Shown in pieces: positions 17,582 through 27,970 of a stretch of 64,000 nt of DNA. The notes below the pieces were generated by a model that saw nothing but the letters and a program-made list of their open reading frames with translations, did not search any database and was not told the DNA's origin. The stretch is from Caballeronia sordidicola (GTDB lineage Bacteria > Pseudomonadota > Gammaproteobacteria > Burkholderiales > Burkholderiaceae), in NCBI RefSeq assembly GCF_000729995.1, contig NZ_JNFG01000006.1, forward strand, positions 186,001 to 250,000, written 5' to 3'. The position numbers and the translations under genes were made by a program. Each line of letters begins with the position of its first letter. The first letter of the stretch is position 1.

Positions 17582-18340
17582 TTACGACACCTGCTTGTCC
17601 AGCCCGCCGTCGATACGGCCGACGCACGTAAGCGGCTCGCTCTTGCTCGTTGCGCTGCGCTGGAGAATGGGATGGAAGAGACCGGCCAGCACGCCGCCCG
17701 CGAGCGGCGCCGCCCAGAAAAGCCAGAGCTGATCGAGTGCCCAACCACCGACCACGAGCGCAACGCCCGTGGACCGGGCGGGATTCATCGACGCGTTTGT
17801 CACCGGAATGGCGAGCAGCGAACACAACGTCAGCGACAGCCCGATCAGCACCGCGGTGTTGAAACGCGCGTGTCTGCCGGACGCGACCGAGAGAGTCACG
17901 AGGACGAACACGAAGGTCATCAGCGCCTCGACGATCAGCGCGGCGTGCATCTGATACCCGGCCGGCGAATGAGCCCCGTAACCATTGGCGCCGAACGCGA
18001 TGAGATTGGGCGGGATTCCTGGGCGTGCGCTCGCAACGATATATAAGAGCCAAGCGCCGGCGGTCGCTCCACTCAGCTGAGCGGCTATGGTCGGTAGGAG
18101 GTCCCGCACGGGAAACCGGTTGGCGATCGCGAAGCCGACCGTGACCGCGGGATTGAAATGAGCGGCGCAAACGGGACGTAGAACATAGACAAGCGTGGTT
18201 GCCGCAAGGCCGAAGGCCACAGCTTGGCAAACGAGGCCCATGTCAGGGCGAAAATAACCACTCGTTAGCGCGGTGCTGCCGCAGCCGAAGAAGACAAGCG
18301 AAAAGCTTCCCACGCACTCGCCCATCAGTTTCTTGAACAT
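17582..18340 (-). CDS. Aquaporin (MIP family), AqpZ-like fold with altered selectivity filter
   Basis: A 252-residue six-helix channel that aligns without gaps with E. coli AqpZ as I remember it. Both NPA boxes are present (Asn63-Pro-Ala in HFNPAVTVG, Asn186-Pro-Ala in SMNPARST). The aromatic/arginine filter keeps Phe43 and Arg189, but the positions of AqpZ His174 and Thr183 read Ser174 (LTLCSLLAIP) and Ala183 (TNASMNPAR). That should give a wider, less water-specific pore, so glycerol or another small neutral solute is possible. The start at 18340 matches the AqpZ start; an upstream in-frame ATG adds 13 unrelated residues. It precedes the hybrid kinase gene by 3 bp, so the two are almost certainly co-transcribed. 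Confidence 0.88.
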   Translation of the reverse strand: MFKKLMGECVGSFSLVFFGCGSTALTSGYFRPDMGLVCQAVAFGLAATTLVYVLRPVCAAHFNPAVTVGFAIANRFPVRDLLPTIAAQLSGATAGAWLLYIVASARPGIPPNLIAFGANGYGAHSPAGYQMHAALIVEALMTFVFVLVTLSVASGRHARFNTAVLIGLSLTLCSLLAIPVTNASMNPARSTGVALVVGGWALDQLWLFWAAPLAGGVLAGLFHPILQRSATSKSEPLTCVGRIDGGLDKQVS

Positions 18341-18474
18341 GCCGTCACCCCGTCTGAAATTCGCCCTCGGCCGACACACGCCCGACCGAACAGGAAGTTC
18401 GTCTGGACCACACGTATTGGCGAAGTAAAGCGTTCAAGTCTGGAGCGAAAGGCATCTCGATTTAATCGGAGCAT

Positions 18475-18500
18475 TCCTAAATATTTCTGAGAAACAATGC
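18475..18500. promoter_or_regulatory. Shared element, copy A (upstream of aquaporin-kinase)
   Basis: TCCTAA (18475-18480) and AGAAACAATGC (18490-18500) occur 9 bp apart in an AT-rich patch 135-160 bp upstream of the aquaporin gene. The small palindrome TTTCT-G-AGAAA (18484-18494) overlaps it. The same two blocks recur at 21094-21122, ahead of the third response-regulator gene. BvgA and RcsB sites are also built from TTCCTA-like heptads, so this is a candidate site for one of the local regulators. Confidence 0.4.
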
Positions 18501-18569
18501 GCGTTGATTTGTTGGCTATCCGATTCTGGTGGTGTCGATTGGAAAAGGAATCCCGACGTAGTTTCAGCG

Positions 18570-19214
18570 TTACGCTAGCCCGATTTGTCTCAAATAATCG
18601 ATCAGTTCGGTCTCGTTTTTCAGCCCAAGCTTACGCATCGCGCTGCGTTTTTGCGTACCAATGGTTTTCACGCTGCGCTTCAGACGTTGCGCAATGCTGA
18701 GTAGCGATAAGCCGCTCGCGTACAACTGGAAAACCTGCCATTCACGGGCGCTCAGTACGCCGGCGCGACCGCCTGTATTGACGAGTTCGTTGCCCAGGAG
18801 CGCCCCTGCGTGCTTCGAGACGAAACGTCCGCCGTCGATCACCTCGATAACCGCCTGATTCAGCGCATCCATGCAATCGCGCTTGTCGACCAGACCGTCC
18901 ACGCCCAGTTCCAGCAACCCCGTCAGCATTTGGGGCTGCGCGATCATGGTTACGATGATCACGCGCGGCCGCTGCACCTGCCTCAGGAAACGCCGTAGAA
19001 ACGCTATGGCGTTGTTTTCGCCATTAATGCCTCGCATGCCAATGTCGGATATCACGACATCGCATGGAAAATTGTCGATCCGGTCTGCGAGCGATTCAGT
19101 GTCTACAGCCGTAGCCACTACGTTTACTCGCGGGTCTCGCTCAAGCCAGATGCGGATGCCCTCTCGCACAGCAGCATGATCGTCTGCCACGATAATCCGG
19201 ATTTTGGAATCCAT
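18570..19214 (-). CDS. NarL/LuxR-type response regulator (RcsB/BvgA-like), paralogue 1
   Basis: A 214-residue response regulator: receiver (about 1-125) with acidic pair Asp11-Asp12, phospho-acceptor Asp57 in VISDIGMRG, Thr in VIIVTMIAQ and Lys in VDKRD, then a LuxR-type HTH (about 150-212, VLSAREWQVFQLYASGLSLLSIAQRLKRSVKTIG, described in pieces). The start at 19214 (MDSKIRI) is set by receiver homology; a longer frame from 19274 has no support. It is the nearest of three tandem paralogues to the aquaporin-kinase pair and the most likely to be transcribed with it, though 229 bp separate them. The Pro that usually follows the Asp block is missing here but present in the other two copies. Confidence 0.92.
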   Translation of the reverse strand: MDSKIRIIVADDHAAVREGIRIWLERDPRVNVVATAVDTESLADRIDNFPCDVVISDIGMRGINGENNAIAFLRRFLRQVQRPRVIIVTMIAQPQMLTGLLELGVDGLVDKRDCMDALNQAVIEVIDGGRFVSKHAGALLGNELVNTGGRAGVLSAREWQVFQLYASGLSLLSIAQRLKRSVKTIGTQKRSAMRKLGLKNETELIDYLRQIGLA

Positions 19215-19312
19215 TTTTGTTTTATACGCCTGGTACGTGATGGCCCACGTGTCTCCTGGGCCCGATGGATACAAGTTGTACTTGCATCGCGAAGACTTTT
19301 TAATGCCGCTGG

Positions 19313-19990
19313 CTAAGCCCCCAGCATTTGTGCCTGGACCAGCCCGCTGTCAAATGCAAACCGGTAGAGCTCGGCATCCGTCGATAAATCGAGCTTGCGC
19401 ATGGCGGCGCATTTTTGCGCGCTGATTGTCTTGACGCTGCGCCCGAGTTCGCGCGCGATTTCGGTGACGTTGCCACCGCGTGCATAGCGGGCAATAACAT
19501 CGAGTTCGCGGCGCGTGAGTTTTTGTCGAATGAGATCCACCCGATTTGCCGAATTCGCGTCCGCAAGCAGTATGCGCACAGACGGTCCAGGATAATCCTC
19601 GTGCGCGAGCACCGTCACGATCGCAACGTAGATAAGCTCGAGCCGGTCCTGCTTGCTGACTACTGCGTTGGCGCCCGCGTCGAGCGCACGTGCGATCAGG
19701 TCCGCATCCCTTGTCATCGATAAAACGACGATTGCCGATTCCGGATGATGTTCGACGATGTATTTGATCAAGTCGATACCATCGCCATACTCGCCGCCCG
19801 GCATGTAGAAATCCATGATGACGACGTCGCACTCCTGCTTCTCGAGTGCTTCAACCAGCCCGGTTGAATCCTGTGCACGACATACAATTTCAATGTTTTG
19901 CACATTGGCGATCAGGCGCTCGATGGCAAGAACAACTAATGGATGATCGTCCGCTACCGCCAATCTGATTCGTTGAGTGAACGCAATCAT
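19313..19990 (-). CDS. NarL/LuxR-type response regulator (RcsB-like), paralogue 2
   Basis: A 225-residue response regulator. The receiver has Asp14-Asp15, phospho-acceptor Asp60 in VIMDFYMPGGEYGDGIDLI, Ser in VVLSMTRD and Lys in VVSKQD. The insertion after DFYMP is strikingly like RcsB (DLSMPGDKYGDG). The C-terminal LuxR HTH (about 160-215) contains LTRRELDVIARYARGG and IARELGRSVKTISAQK. It lies 98 bp upstream of paralogue 1 and 154 bp downstream of paralogue 3, all on the minus strand. All phosphorylation residues are present, so it should be a working output of the neighbouring hybrid kinase, though that pairing is inferred from position. Confidence 0.92.
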   Translation of the reverse strand: MIAFTQRIRLAVADDHPLVVLAIERLIANVQNIEIVCRAQDSTGLVEALEKQECDVVIMDFYMPGGEYGDGIDLIKYIVEHHPESAIVVLSMTRDADLIARALDAGANAVVSKQDRLELIYVAIVTVLAHEDYPGPSVRILLADANSANRVDLIRQKLTRRELDVIARYARGGNVTEIARELGRSVKTISAQKCAAMRKLDLSTDAELYRFAFDSGLVQAQMLGA

Positions 19991-20144
19991 TTACTAACCT
20001 CTTTTTAACCTGAAATTCGCCCAGGTGATGCGTCCGCTCGGGGCGGTTTCAATTTGCCGGTGCTCGCCCGGTCCGCTGAAGGATCGTTGATCCGCGTCAT
20101 GATCGACATAAGATGGGTCCGAAAGCCTTTCGCAATCCGCAGCA

Positions 20145-20792
20145 TCACGTCAGCCCATGCGCGCGCGCAAACGCGAACAATCCCGGATCGTTCTGGACCC
20201 CCAGCTTGCCCATGGCGTCGCGCTTCTGTCGGCTAATCGTGCGGACATCGCGTTGCATGAAGCGCGCGATCTCGGTGATCGACAAACCACTCGCGAACAT
20301 CCGCACGACTTCAATCTCCCGCGGCGACAGGCGCGGTCCTTCTCCTAGCGCGTCGGTTTCTGCTCCCGCTACCGCCAGCGCTGATACGATCGATGTGCTC
20401 AGGTAACGGCGTCCGACGCCTGCAGAGCGCACTGCCGCTGCAAGCTCGTCCATGGACTCGACCTTGTTGAGCAAGCTCATTGCACCAGCGGCAAGGATTG
20501 ACCGGAGGATGGCAACGTTGCTCATGCTGGTCAGCACCACAATACTGATGGCCGGCCAGTCTCGCCGCAAACGCTTGATGAGCCGCAGGCCGTCTTCCGC
20601 CTGCAAGCCTTGCTCGGGCATGGCGAAGTCGGTCACCAGCACGTCACACGGGGTGTACGCCAGCAGCCTCAGTAGTTCTGCAGCGCTTGCAGCCTCGGCC
20701 ACGACGTCCAGATTTTCATCCATGCTGAACGTGGCTCGAATGCCAAGCAAAACGAACGGATGATCGTCCGCCAAAACGATTCGCAGTTTCAA
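20145..20792 (-). CDS. NarL/LuxR-type response regulator (RcsB-like), paralogue 3
   Basis: A 215-residue response regulator with Asp9-Asp10, phospho-acceptor Asp55 in VLVTDFAMPEQGLQAEDGLRL, Thr in VVLTSMS and Lys in LLNKVE, and a LuxR-type HTH (about 152-208) containing LSPREIEVVRMFASGLS and IARFMQRDVRTISRQK. As in paralogue 2, the loop after the MP carries an RcsB-like insertion. It is the first of the three genes in the direction of transcription and faces a 794-bp gap that contains a dyad over a possible -35 and a second copy of the shared element. The three copies differ enough in sequence to be old duplicates with possibly different DNA targets. Confidence 0.92.
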   Translation of the reverse strand: MKLRIVLADDHPFVLLGIRATFSMDENLDVVAEAASAAELLRLLAYTPCDVLVTDFAMPEQGLQAEDGLRLIKRLRRDWPAISIVVLTSMSNVAILRSILAAGAMSLLNKVESMDELAAAVRSAGVGRRYLSTSIVSALAVAGAETDALGEGPRLSPREIEVVRMFASGLSITEIARFMQRDVRTISRQKRDAMGKLGVQNDPGLFAFARAHGLT

Positions 20793-20910
20793 TGCTGCCT
20801 CTCAGTTTTTTTGTATGCACTTCGGGTTGAATCCGCGCCGACTGGCAACGATCGATTTGGTAATGCGCCGTTGCACATGAGAACACGGCGATCGACCGCT
20901 CTATATAGGA

Positions 20911-20936
20911 ACACTCTCAATGTTCTCGCTATGCAG
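20911..20936 (-). promoter_or_regulatory. Candidate activator site and -10 box for response regulator 3
   Basis: The inverted repeat GAACA-N7-TGTTC (20919-20935; flanks extend to GGAACA/TGTTCT) lies immediately upstream, on the minus strand, of a TATATA box (20911-20916). It would cover the -35 region, as class II activator sites do. The gene start is about 115 bp downstream. Inference from spacing and symmetry. Confidence 0.35.
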
Positions 20937-21093
20937 CACGTCGTTTACGAGATTCGTCCTATTGCAGCGCGGGTCGGCGCGCGCCTTTGCGTAGCTTTTG
21001 CTCGCTTTGGCGGCTTGTGACCGGCATGCAGCGTTGCACGATTCGACGTGCATCAGAGTAGTTTTCAAACAGCCGACACTTCTATACGAATTA

Positions 21094-21122
21094 TCCTAAT
21101 CCACCCGGTTTAGAAACAATGC
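21094..21122. promoter_or_regulatory. Shared element, copy B (upstream of response regulator 3)
   Basis: TCCTAA (21094-21099) and AGAAACAATGC (21112-21122), 12 bp apart, repeat the blocks found upstream of the aquaporin-kinase pair. The 11-base block is identical in both and followed by GCG in one and TCG in the other. It lies about 300 bp upstream of the regulator gene. Confidence 0.4.
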
Positions 21123-21277
21123 TCGAATTCGTGTCTGAATCTGCAATTCAACGATCACATGGAAGACTGCAATATGTACCTGCCGGCGAGTCGGTAGACG
21201 AAAACCGGGCTTTGTCGCGATTCGTCACCGAGTGGTGCGATCACTGCCCGGCCGCCTTTCATTCTGGCGATGAATAG
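21119..21277 (+). CDS. Hypothetical small protein (52 codons)
   Basis: An open frame of 52 residues, beginning MLEFVSESAIQRSHG and ending WCDHCPAAFHSGDE. Its composition is balanced rather than Arg/Ala-rich as in non-coding frames of this genome, and it contains a Cys-x2-Cys pair. Against it: no clear Shine-Dalgarno, and the ATG lies inside the shared element. I do not recognise it and treat it as possible only. Confidence 0.22.
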   Translation: MLEFVSESAIQRSHGRLQYVPAGESVDENRALSRFVTEWCDHCPAAFHSGDE

Positions 21278-21526
21278 AACTTGGAAGAGCGTTCATCCCG
21301 AGACCATACGCCGGAGCAAGCGAAGTGAACGGGGAGGCATCCTCCGTTTCAGATCGGGCATTTTTTCCTTGCTTTTACATTTCTCGGCCATCGCGTGCTG
21401 GCGCGTCGGTACGTGGCGCGATTGCAACGCTTATCTTCCGGATATCACAGCCGAACTGCATCGGCGCCGACAAGGTGCGTTGAGCGCCAGCGACCGATTG
21501 TTCATCACATCGACATGCGCACAACG

Positions 21527-21554
21527 CAAAAGCCCGCACGAGGCGGGCTTTTTT
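21527..21554. terminator. Terminator downstream of ssb
   Basis: AAAAGCCCGC (from 21528) pairs with GCGGGCTTTT (to about 21552), with A and T runs on the two sides, so it can work in both directions. It lies 33 bp past the ssb stop. Confidence 0.8.
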
Positions 21555-21586
21555 GTCAAACACAGCAAAAACTGCGGATACGCAGA

Positions 21587-22120
21587 TCAGAACGGAATAT
21601 CGTCGTCCATTTCGTCGAAACCACCGCCTGCGGGCGCGCTCGGACGGCTTGCGCCGCCAGCGTTACCGCCGCCCGCCGGACGTCCACCCGCTGCGGCACC
21701 TCGGCTAGCACCGCCGCCGCCACCGCTGCGCTCGGCCGGCGCACGGCTGCTGTAGCCTTCATCTCCACCACCGCCGCCTGCGCCGCTGCGTCCACCCAGC
21801 ATTTGCATTTGCTCAGCGACAATCTCCGTCGCGTACTTTTCCACGCCGGCTTGATCGGTGTACTTGCGGGTACGGATCCGGCCCTCGATATACACCGATG
21901 AGCCCTTCTTCAGATATTCGTTCACGATCTCGGCCAGCCGGCCGAAAAACGACACGCGATGCCATTCCGTCAGCTCCTTCATCTCGCCGGACGTCTTGTC
22001 CTTGAAGCGATCGGTGGTCGCAAGGCGGATGTTGGCCACGGCGTCGCCGCTCGGCAGATAGCGAGTTTCCGGATCGGCTCCCAGATTGCCGACGAGAATG
22101 ACTTTATTGACGGATGCCAT
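21587..22120 (-). CDS. ssb: Single-stranded DNA-binding protein
   Basis: A 177-residue SSB. The OB fold occupies about residues 1-110 ([52 protein letters not shown]). A Gly-rich flexible linker (about 112-168) follows, and the protein ends in the acidic tip MDDDIPF that recruits replication and repair partners. It is the chromosomal replicative SSB. A GGAGAA Shine-Dalgarno precedes the ATG. It lies 194 bp downstream of an MFS gene with a hairpin between them, and that MFS gene is divergent from uvrA, an arrangement known across Burkholderia. Confidence 0.97.
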   Translation of the reverse strand: MASVNKVILVGNLGADPETRYLPSGDAVANIRLATTDRFKDKTSGEMKELTEWHRVSFFGRLAEIVNEYLKKGSSVYIEGRIRTRKYTDQAGVEKYATEIVAEQMQMLGGRSGAGGGGGDEGYSSRAPAERSGGGGGASRGAAAGGRPAGGGNAGGASRPSAPAGGGFDEMDDDIPF

Positions 22121-22247
22121 GATTTCTCCAGTTGATTCAATTCAATTTGATCTGATGCGGTGCGCTCGCAACGCGACACGCGGTGGCAGTCGACCTGTTC
22201 AGCAAGACCTGCAAACCAGCAAACCTCATGCACCACGCTGCAGCAAA

Positions 22248-22268
22248 GTTTCGCCAGCACGGCGAAAC
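22248..22268 (-). terminator. Hairpin between MFS gene and ssb
   Basis: An 8-bp perfect stem (GTTTCGCC / GGCGAAAC) with a 5-base loop lies 47-67 bp past the MFS stop and is followed on the minus strand by CTTTGC. It is a weak intrinsic terminator that would partly separate MFS and ssb transcription. Confidence 0.5.
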
Positions 22269-22314
22269 ACGCCCGACTCGAAACTAAAACTCAAAACCTA
22301 TTAACTAAACCCGT

Positions 22315-23517
22315 TTAAACCGTGCGCCGGACTTTTTGCGGCGGCGGCTTCATGTTCGCCGCCACGATCAGCCATGCAAAAACCAACCCTGAGCACGCGA
22401 AAAATACTGCGCTTTGCCCGTCTACCTTCAGCAGCCAGCCACCGATCACCCCGCCAATGGCCAGGCCGATGGACTGCGTTGTGTTGTAGACGCCTGCCGC
22501 CGCCCCCTTTCTCGTGCCAGGCGCGAGTTTGGAGACGAGCGACGGCTGCGACGCTTCCAGTACGTTGAAGCCCAGGAAGTACACGAACAAAACCGCGGCC
22601 ACTGACCACAGGGTATGCGGAGCGGCGCCGAGTAACAACTGGCCAATCAGGATAAGACCTATGGCGCTGACCATCACAGCCTTCATTTTTCCGCGTTTTT
22701 CCGCGGCAATAATGGCCGGCACCATCAGGACGAACGCGAGGCCCATCACGGGCAAATAGACTTTCCAATGGGCTGCGACCGGCAAGCCGCCCGCTTCCAG
22801 AATCCGCGGCACGACGAGAAACAGCGCGGTTTGCGTAGCGTGCAACACAAGCACACCGAAGTTCAGGCGCAGCAATTCCACGTTGTGCAGCACTTCGGCG
22901 AACGGCGCTTTCACGTGCACGGGCGGCTTAGGCGCGTCCGGCACGACCCAGATCACGACGCCGACTGCGAGTATCGATAAAAAGCCGATCAGCGTGAACA
23001 GGCCGCTCATGCCGACCCACTGGAACACGATCGGCGCGCCGACAATGGCCACCGCGAACGAGACACCAATGCTCGCGCCCACCATGGCCATGGCTTTGGT
23101 GCGGTTTTCTTCCGACGTCAGGTCGGCAATAAACGCAAGCACCGCCGACGATACCGCTCCCATGCCCTGGATCACGCGGCCAACGATGATCCACGTCATG
23201 GAATGGCCGATCGCCGCCACGAAGCTGCCGATGGCGAACACAACCAGTCCGAACGCGATAACCGGCTTGCGCCCGAGCTTGTCGGACACCCAGCCATAAA
23301 AAATGTACAGCAGCGATTGCGTCACGCCGTAAGCGCCGAGCGCAATGCCGACCAGCAGCACATTGTCGCCGCCGGGAAGGGTTTTCGCGTAAATGGAAAA
23401 CACCGGCATGATCATGAAGAGACCGAGCATGCGCAGCGCGAAGATCGCGGCAAGCGACACGGTCGCACGCAACTCAGGCGCGCTCAAACGTGTGGACGTA
23501 GCAGACGGATTGGACAT
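22315..23517 (-). CDS. MFS transporter (12 TM, YajR/drug-resistance-like)
   Basis: A 400-residue inner-membrane major facilitator with 12 predicted helices. The loop motif between TM2 and TM3 (GWVSDKLGRKPVI) and motif C-like GASIGVSFAVAIVGAPIVFQ are present. It sits between uvrA (divergent) and ssb (same strand, downstream), which is its conserved position in Burkholderiaceae. Substrate unknown; members are usually annotated as sugar or drug efflux. The start (MSNPSATSTRL) has no competitor. Confidence 0.88.
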   Translation of the reverse strand: MSNPSATSTRLSAPELRATVSLAAIFALRMLGLFMIMPVFSIYAKTLPGGDNVLLVGIALGAYGVTQSLLYIFYGWVSDKLGRKPVIAFGLVVFAIGSFVAAIGHSMTWIIVGRVIQGMGAVSSAVLAFIADLTSEENRTKAMAMVGASIGVSFAVAIVGAPIVFQWVGMSGLFTLIGFLSILAVGVVIWVVPDAPKPPVHVKAPFAEVLHNVELLRLNFGVLVLHATQTALFLVVPRILEAGGLPVAAHWKVYLPVMGLAFVLMVPAIIAAEKRGKMKAVMVSAIGLILIGQLLLGAAPHTLWSVAAVLFVYFLGFNVLEASQPSLVSKLAPGTRKGAAAGVYNTTQSIGLAIGGVIGGWLLKVDGQSAVFFACSGLVFAWLIVAANMKPPPQKVRRTV

Positions 23518-23846
23518 CGGGACGAGGTAATGTGGAAACGCGTCTGGCCGTGCGCGCGGACGCGGAACTCAAGCACGGCCGCCTTGTGGTTGCCCGGAAC
23601 GGCACTATATGAGACGGGTGGCTGAAGCGTCTGGACCTGCTTCAACTTAGCGTCAGGGCCGCACGCAAAAGTCGCTCGATTGTCGCCCGAGCGCTGCTGA
23701 AATGGACCTTTAGTGGACCATCAGTAATCAGCCAACACCCTTCGCAACCCCGCCGCACGCTTGATTGACGCCGATGAGCGCGGGCAACGCGCCCTCGAAA
23801 AGTCGTTATAGTAGCAGGTTTAGCCCCCTTACTTTCCGCCCGGTTC
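23518..23846. other. Divergent gap between MFS gene and uvrA
   Basis: About 330 bp without a gene. A TATAGT box at about 23808-23813 upstream of uvrA is a plausible -10, but I find no good -35 and no LexA-type CTG(T)-N8-ACAG site, so SOS control of uvrA is not supported here. Confidence 0.45.
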
Positions 23847-26720
<2,874 letters not shown>

Positions 26721-26808
26721 CAGATTCACCCACACCGCAACAAGGAGCCGCGCGCCGTCCGGGCCGCGGCAGTCCATAGCCCGTTAGCGGCAGGAGACAG
26801 AAGGATTC

Positions 26809-27882
26809 ATGGCAAAGCGCAACGAAGCGGCCGAAAGCAGGCCCGCTGTCCGGCCCGTCCGGCTGACAAGCGATATGAGCATGCCGAAGTTGTCGGCGGT
26901 CGAGATTGGCAGCTATATCGCCGCGTTCGCCGGTTTGTTCTTCGTGCTGCATTTGCAGTTGCTCGGCGCGTTGCTGGCGGGAATGCTCGTGTTTCAGCTC
27001 GTGCACGCCATTGCACCGCTGATCGAAAAGACCATGACGAGCGGCCGGGCGCGCTGGGTCGCGGTCGTGATCGTGGCGGCGGTGATCGTGGGAGGGCTGG
27101 CGGGCGGGACGATCTTGCTCATCGATCATTTTCAGCGCGATGTCCCGAGCGTCCAGAAGCTTCTCGATCAGTTGATGAAGCTTACGTCGCATGCTCGCCT
27201 GCAGGTGCCCGACTGGATCGCGAACTACCTTCCTGTCGATGCAGAGCAGATGAAGGACAAGGCGACCGAGCTGATGCAAACGCATGCCGCCATGTTGCAG
27301 CAGGGCGGGAAAGATGCGGCGCGTGGTTTCGGGCATGTGCTGATCGGCATGATCGTGGGCGCGGTTATCGCGGTGGGCGTGCCGCGGACGACGCATCGCC
27401 TGCCACTTTCTACGGCGCTCGTGACGCGCGTGACGCGTTTCTCAGAGGCGTTTCGCCGGATCGTTTTCGCGCAGGTCAAGATTTCCGCGATCAACGCGAC
27501 GTTCACGGCGTTGTACTTGCTGGTTGCGCTGCCGGTGTTTCATGAACGGCTGCCGCTTTCTAAGACGCTGGTGATGGTGACGTTTATTGTCGGGTTGTTG
27601 CCGGTGATCGGTAACCTGGTCTCGAACGCGATCATTGTTGGGATTTCATTGTCGGTGTCGTTTGGGACCGCTGTGGCGTCGCTGGCCTTCCTGATCATCA
27701 TTCACAAGCTCGAATACTTTTTGAATGCGCGGATCATTGGTGGGCAGATCGAGGCGCGCGCCTGGGAATTGCTGCTGGCCATGCTCGCGATGGAAGCCGC
27801 TTTTGGACTGCCCGGGGTCATTGCTGCGCCGATTTTTTATGCTTATCTCAAGCGCGAACTGGTTTATTTGAGGCTGGTTTAA
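26809..27882 (+). CDS. AI-2E transporter family (UPF0118/PerM-like) membrane protein
   Basis: A 357-residue inner-membrane protein with about eight hydrophobic segments: an N-terminal block (about 35-110), a central amphipathic region (about 120-190), and a C-terminal block including PVFHERLPLSKTLVMVTFI, LLPVIGNLVSNAIIVG and the re-entrant-looking ALEAAFGLPGVIAAPIFYAYLK region (the visible string is AMEAAFGLPGVIAAPIFY). The family includes TqsA and sodium:proton-linked transporters, and export of AI-2 is proven for few members, so a substrate cannot be named. It is 88 bp downstream of uvrA and may be read through from it. Confidence 0.8.
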   Translation: MAKRNEAAESRPAVRPVRLTSDMSMPKLSAVEIGSYIAAFAGLFFVLHLQLLGALLAGMLVFQLVHAIAPLIEKTMTSGRARWVAVVIVAAVIVGGLAGGTILLIDHFQRDVPSVQKLLDQLMKLTSHARLQVPDWIANYLPVDAEQMKDKATELMQTHAAMLQQGGKDAARGFGHVLIGMIVGAVIAVGVPRTTHRLPLSTALVTRVTRFSEAFRRIVFAQVKISAINATFTALYLLVALPVFHERLPLSKTLVMVTFIVGLLPVIGNLVSNAIIVGISLSVSFGTAVASLAFLIIIHKLEYFLNARIIGGQIEARAWELLLAMLAMEAAFGLPGVIAAPIFYAYLKRELVYLRLV

Positions 27883-27925
27883 TCGAGGTGTTTTGCTCAC
27901 CCGAGTGGACGGCGGAGCAAGTGGT

Positions 27926-27965
27926 TCAGGGCTCGGAGGTCAGCGGCAAAAACCCCAAGCCCTGA
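27926..27965. terminator. Hairpin between AI-2E family gene and purU
   Basis: An 8-bp stem, TCAGGGCT (27926-27933) with AGCCCTGA (27958-27965), lies between convergent genes. It has no T-tract on the plus side and an A-run inside the loop; a weak bidirectional end structure. Confidence 0.35.
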
Positions 27966-27970
27966 CACCC

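Larger units (their letters stand above)
20793..21586. other. Long non-coding gap upstream of the response regulators
   Basis: About 790 bp between response regulator 3 and ssb. It contains a dyad with a TATATA box next to it (20911-20936), the second copy of the shared element (21094-21122), a 52-codon open frame (21119-21277) and the ssb terminator (21527-21554). The rest (about 20940-21090 and 21280-21525) shows no gene I can support. Base use is less GC-rich than in the flanking genes. Confidence 0.5.

Noticed and set aside
18497..18700. A 67-codon frame on the plus strand behind copy A of the shared element
   Set aside because: It overlaps response regulator 1 on the other strand for most of its length and is Arg/Ser/Cys-rich; no Shine-Dalgarno.
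20760..21020. A plus-strand frame of 86 codons overlapping the start of response regulator 3
   Set aside because: It has no family likeness or Shine-Dalgarno and would overlap the regulator start antisense.
23518..23846. A LexA/SOS box upstream of uvrA or ssb
   Set aside because: I looked for CTG(T)-N8-ACAG in both gaps and found none close to consensus.
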